Below are positions 5,189-5,492 of a DNA stretch of 5,492 nt, in pieces. The DNA lies in assembly GCA_020433835.1 (NCBI GenBank), contig JAGRBY010000499.1, forward strand, positions 1 to 5,492. Direction: 5' to 3'. Under the pieces are notes generated by a model. That model had not been told where the DNA came from and made no database searches. It saw only the letters and a program-made list of their open reading frames with translations. The translations under genes were made by a program, and so were the position numbers. Every line of letters starts with the position of its first letter. Within the stretch, counting starts at the first letter, position 1. This DNA comes from Anaerolineae bacterium (lineage in GTDB: Bacteria > Chloroflexota > Anaerolineae > 4572-78 > J111).

Positions 5189-5232
5189 AAGATGTAATAG
5201 ACAAACGGATAAAAGACGTGCCATCCATCCCC

Positions 5233-5310
5233 GTCATGCCGGCATGCTTTTAGCGGGCATCCACCGTTACAAGGCCCCGTAGATGCCCGATAAAAGCATT
5301 CGGCCATGAC
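5233..5310. repeat. REP-like inverted repeat with 29-nt arms
   Basis: The left arm (5233-5261) and right arm (5282-5310) are complementary at 25 of 29 positions around a 20-nt loop. The left arm starts GTCATGCCGGCATGC and includes a perfect ATGCCGGCAT palindrome (5236-5245). The look is that of the mobile intergenic REP/BIME-type palindromes common in bacterial genomes. It starts 44 nt after the methyltransferase stop and could stop or stabilise its transcript, although no T-tract follows. A partial copy lies at 19-35. Confidence 0.75.
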
Positions 5311-5337
5311 ATCATGGTTTTCATTGTGCAATGTTTA

Positions 5338-5401
5338 GGAGTAAGAAGTAGGGAGTAGGGAGTAGGGGGCCAAAAACGGCTTACTTCCTACTCCTTACTC
5401 C
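5338..5401. repeat. Inverted repeat with arms made of 7-nt repeats
   Basis: The left arm (5338-5359) and right arm (5380-5401) pair at 19 of 22 positions with a 20-nt loop. The left side is a tandem of heptads GGAGTAA, GAAGTAG, GGAGTAG, GGAGTAG. The right side is CTTACTT, CCTACTC, CTTACTC. Similar heptad repeats are known from cyanobacterial and other filamentous bacterial genomes. The arms can slip by seven bases and still pair in part. Confidence 0.7.
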
Positions 5402-5446
5402 CCGGTTAGGATCGTGAATCAAATAACTTCCACATCTGTATTTAGG

Positions 5447-5492
5447 TAATTAGTAAATAGTAATTGAGTATTCAATCTCCAGTCTCTAATTA
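5447..5492. repeat. Second heptad-built inverted repeat at the window edge
   Basis: The arms 5447-5467 and 5472-5492 pair at 15 of 21 positions with a GTAT loop. The outer TAATTAG / CTAATTA and inner ATTGA / TCAAT match perfectly. The left arm divides into TAATTAG, TAAATAG and TAATTGA. The structure ends exactly at the window edge and may continue beyond it. Confidence 0.55.

Noticed and set aside
5110..5331. 73-aa ORF on the minus strand
   Set aside because: It overlaps the end of the methyltransferase gene and the REP-like inverted repeat.

Overview
The window looks like accessory DNA from a filamentous or free-living bacterium, most plausibly of the phylum Chloroflexota. This rests on two protein features. 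The first is a Thr/Pro-rich linker after a transmembrane helix (TPTFTPIPTS). The second is an N-terminal 'RRLQRLEEQ...TPPEILIEIEDI' module, which I recall mainly from Chloroflexota signalling and STAND-like proteins. Both are recalled resemblances; no search was run. No integrase, transposase, rRNA, tRNA or CRISPR array was seen.

Positions 1-3194 read best as part of an integron gene-cassette array without its integrase in view (a CALIN-type cluster). One attC site is very convincing (1247-1376): a perfect 3' core site GTTAGGC, a GCCCAAC partner, and a 20-bp stem with one extrahelical base. A second is good (3094-3194) and a third is plausible (387-486). All point the same way. They delimit a cassette of about 890 bp carrying one conserved hypothetical gene (505-1215). 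Next is a large cassette of about 1818 bp with its own candidate promoter and a two-gene operon. That operon encodes a membrane protein with a cytoplasmic helical module and an outer SH3b-like domain (1520-2344), followed by an exported PPC-like beta-sandwich protein (2372-3070). Only a weak short ORF (3224-3466) follows the last attC.

Positions 3559-4117 hold two adjoining tandem arrays. They differ in sequence but both repeat every 41 bp, seven units each. The first is made of small hairpins and the second is GC-rich. Since 41 is not a multiple of three, the ORFs across them are artefacts.

Positions 4118-4402 are intergenic with two weak candidate promoters. A complete class I SAM-dependent methyltransferase gene follows (4403-5188). 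The tail (5189-5492) has three inverted repeats in a row: one REP-like element with 29-nt arms, and two hairpins whose arms are built from 7-nt repeats. A partial copy of the REP-like arm lies at 19-35.

The two genes of the large cassette probably act together at the cell envelope, one spanning the membrane and one exported. The first cassette gene and the methyltransferase show no visible functional link to them.
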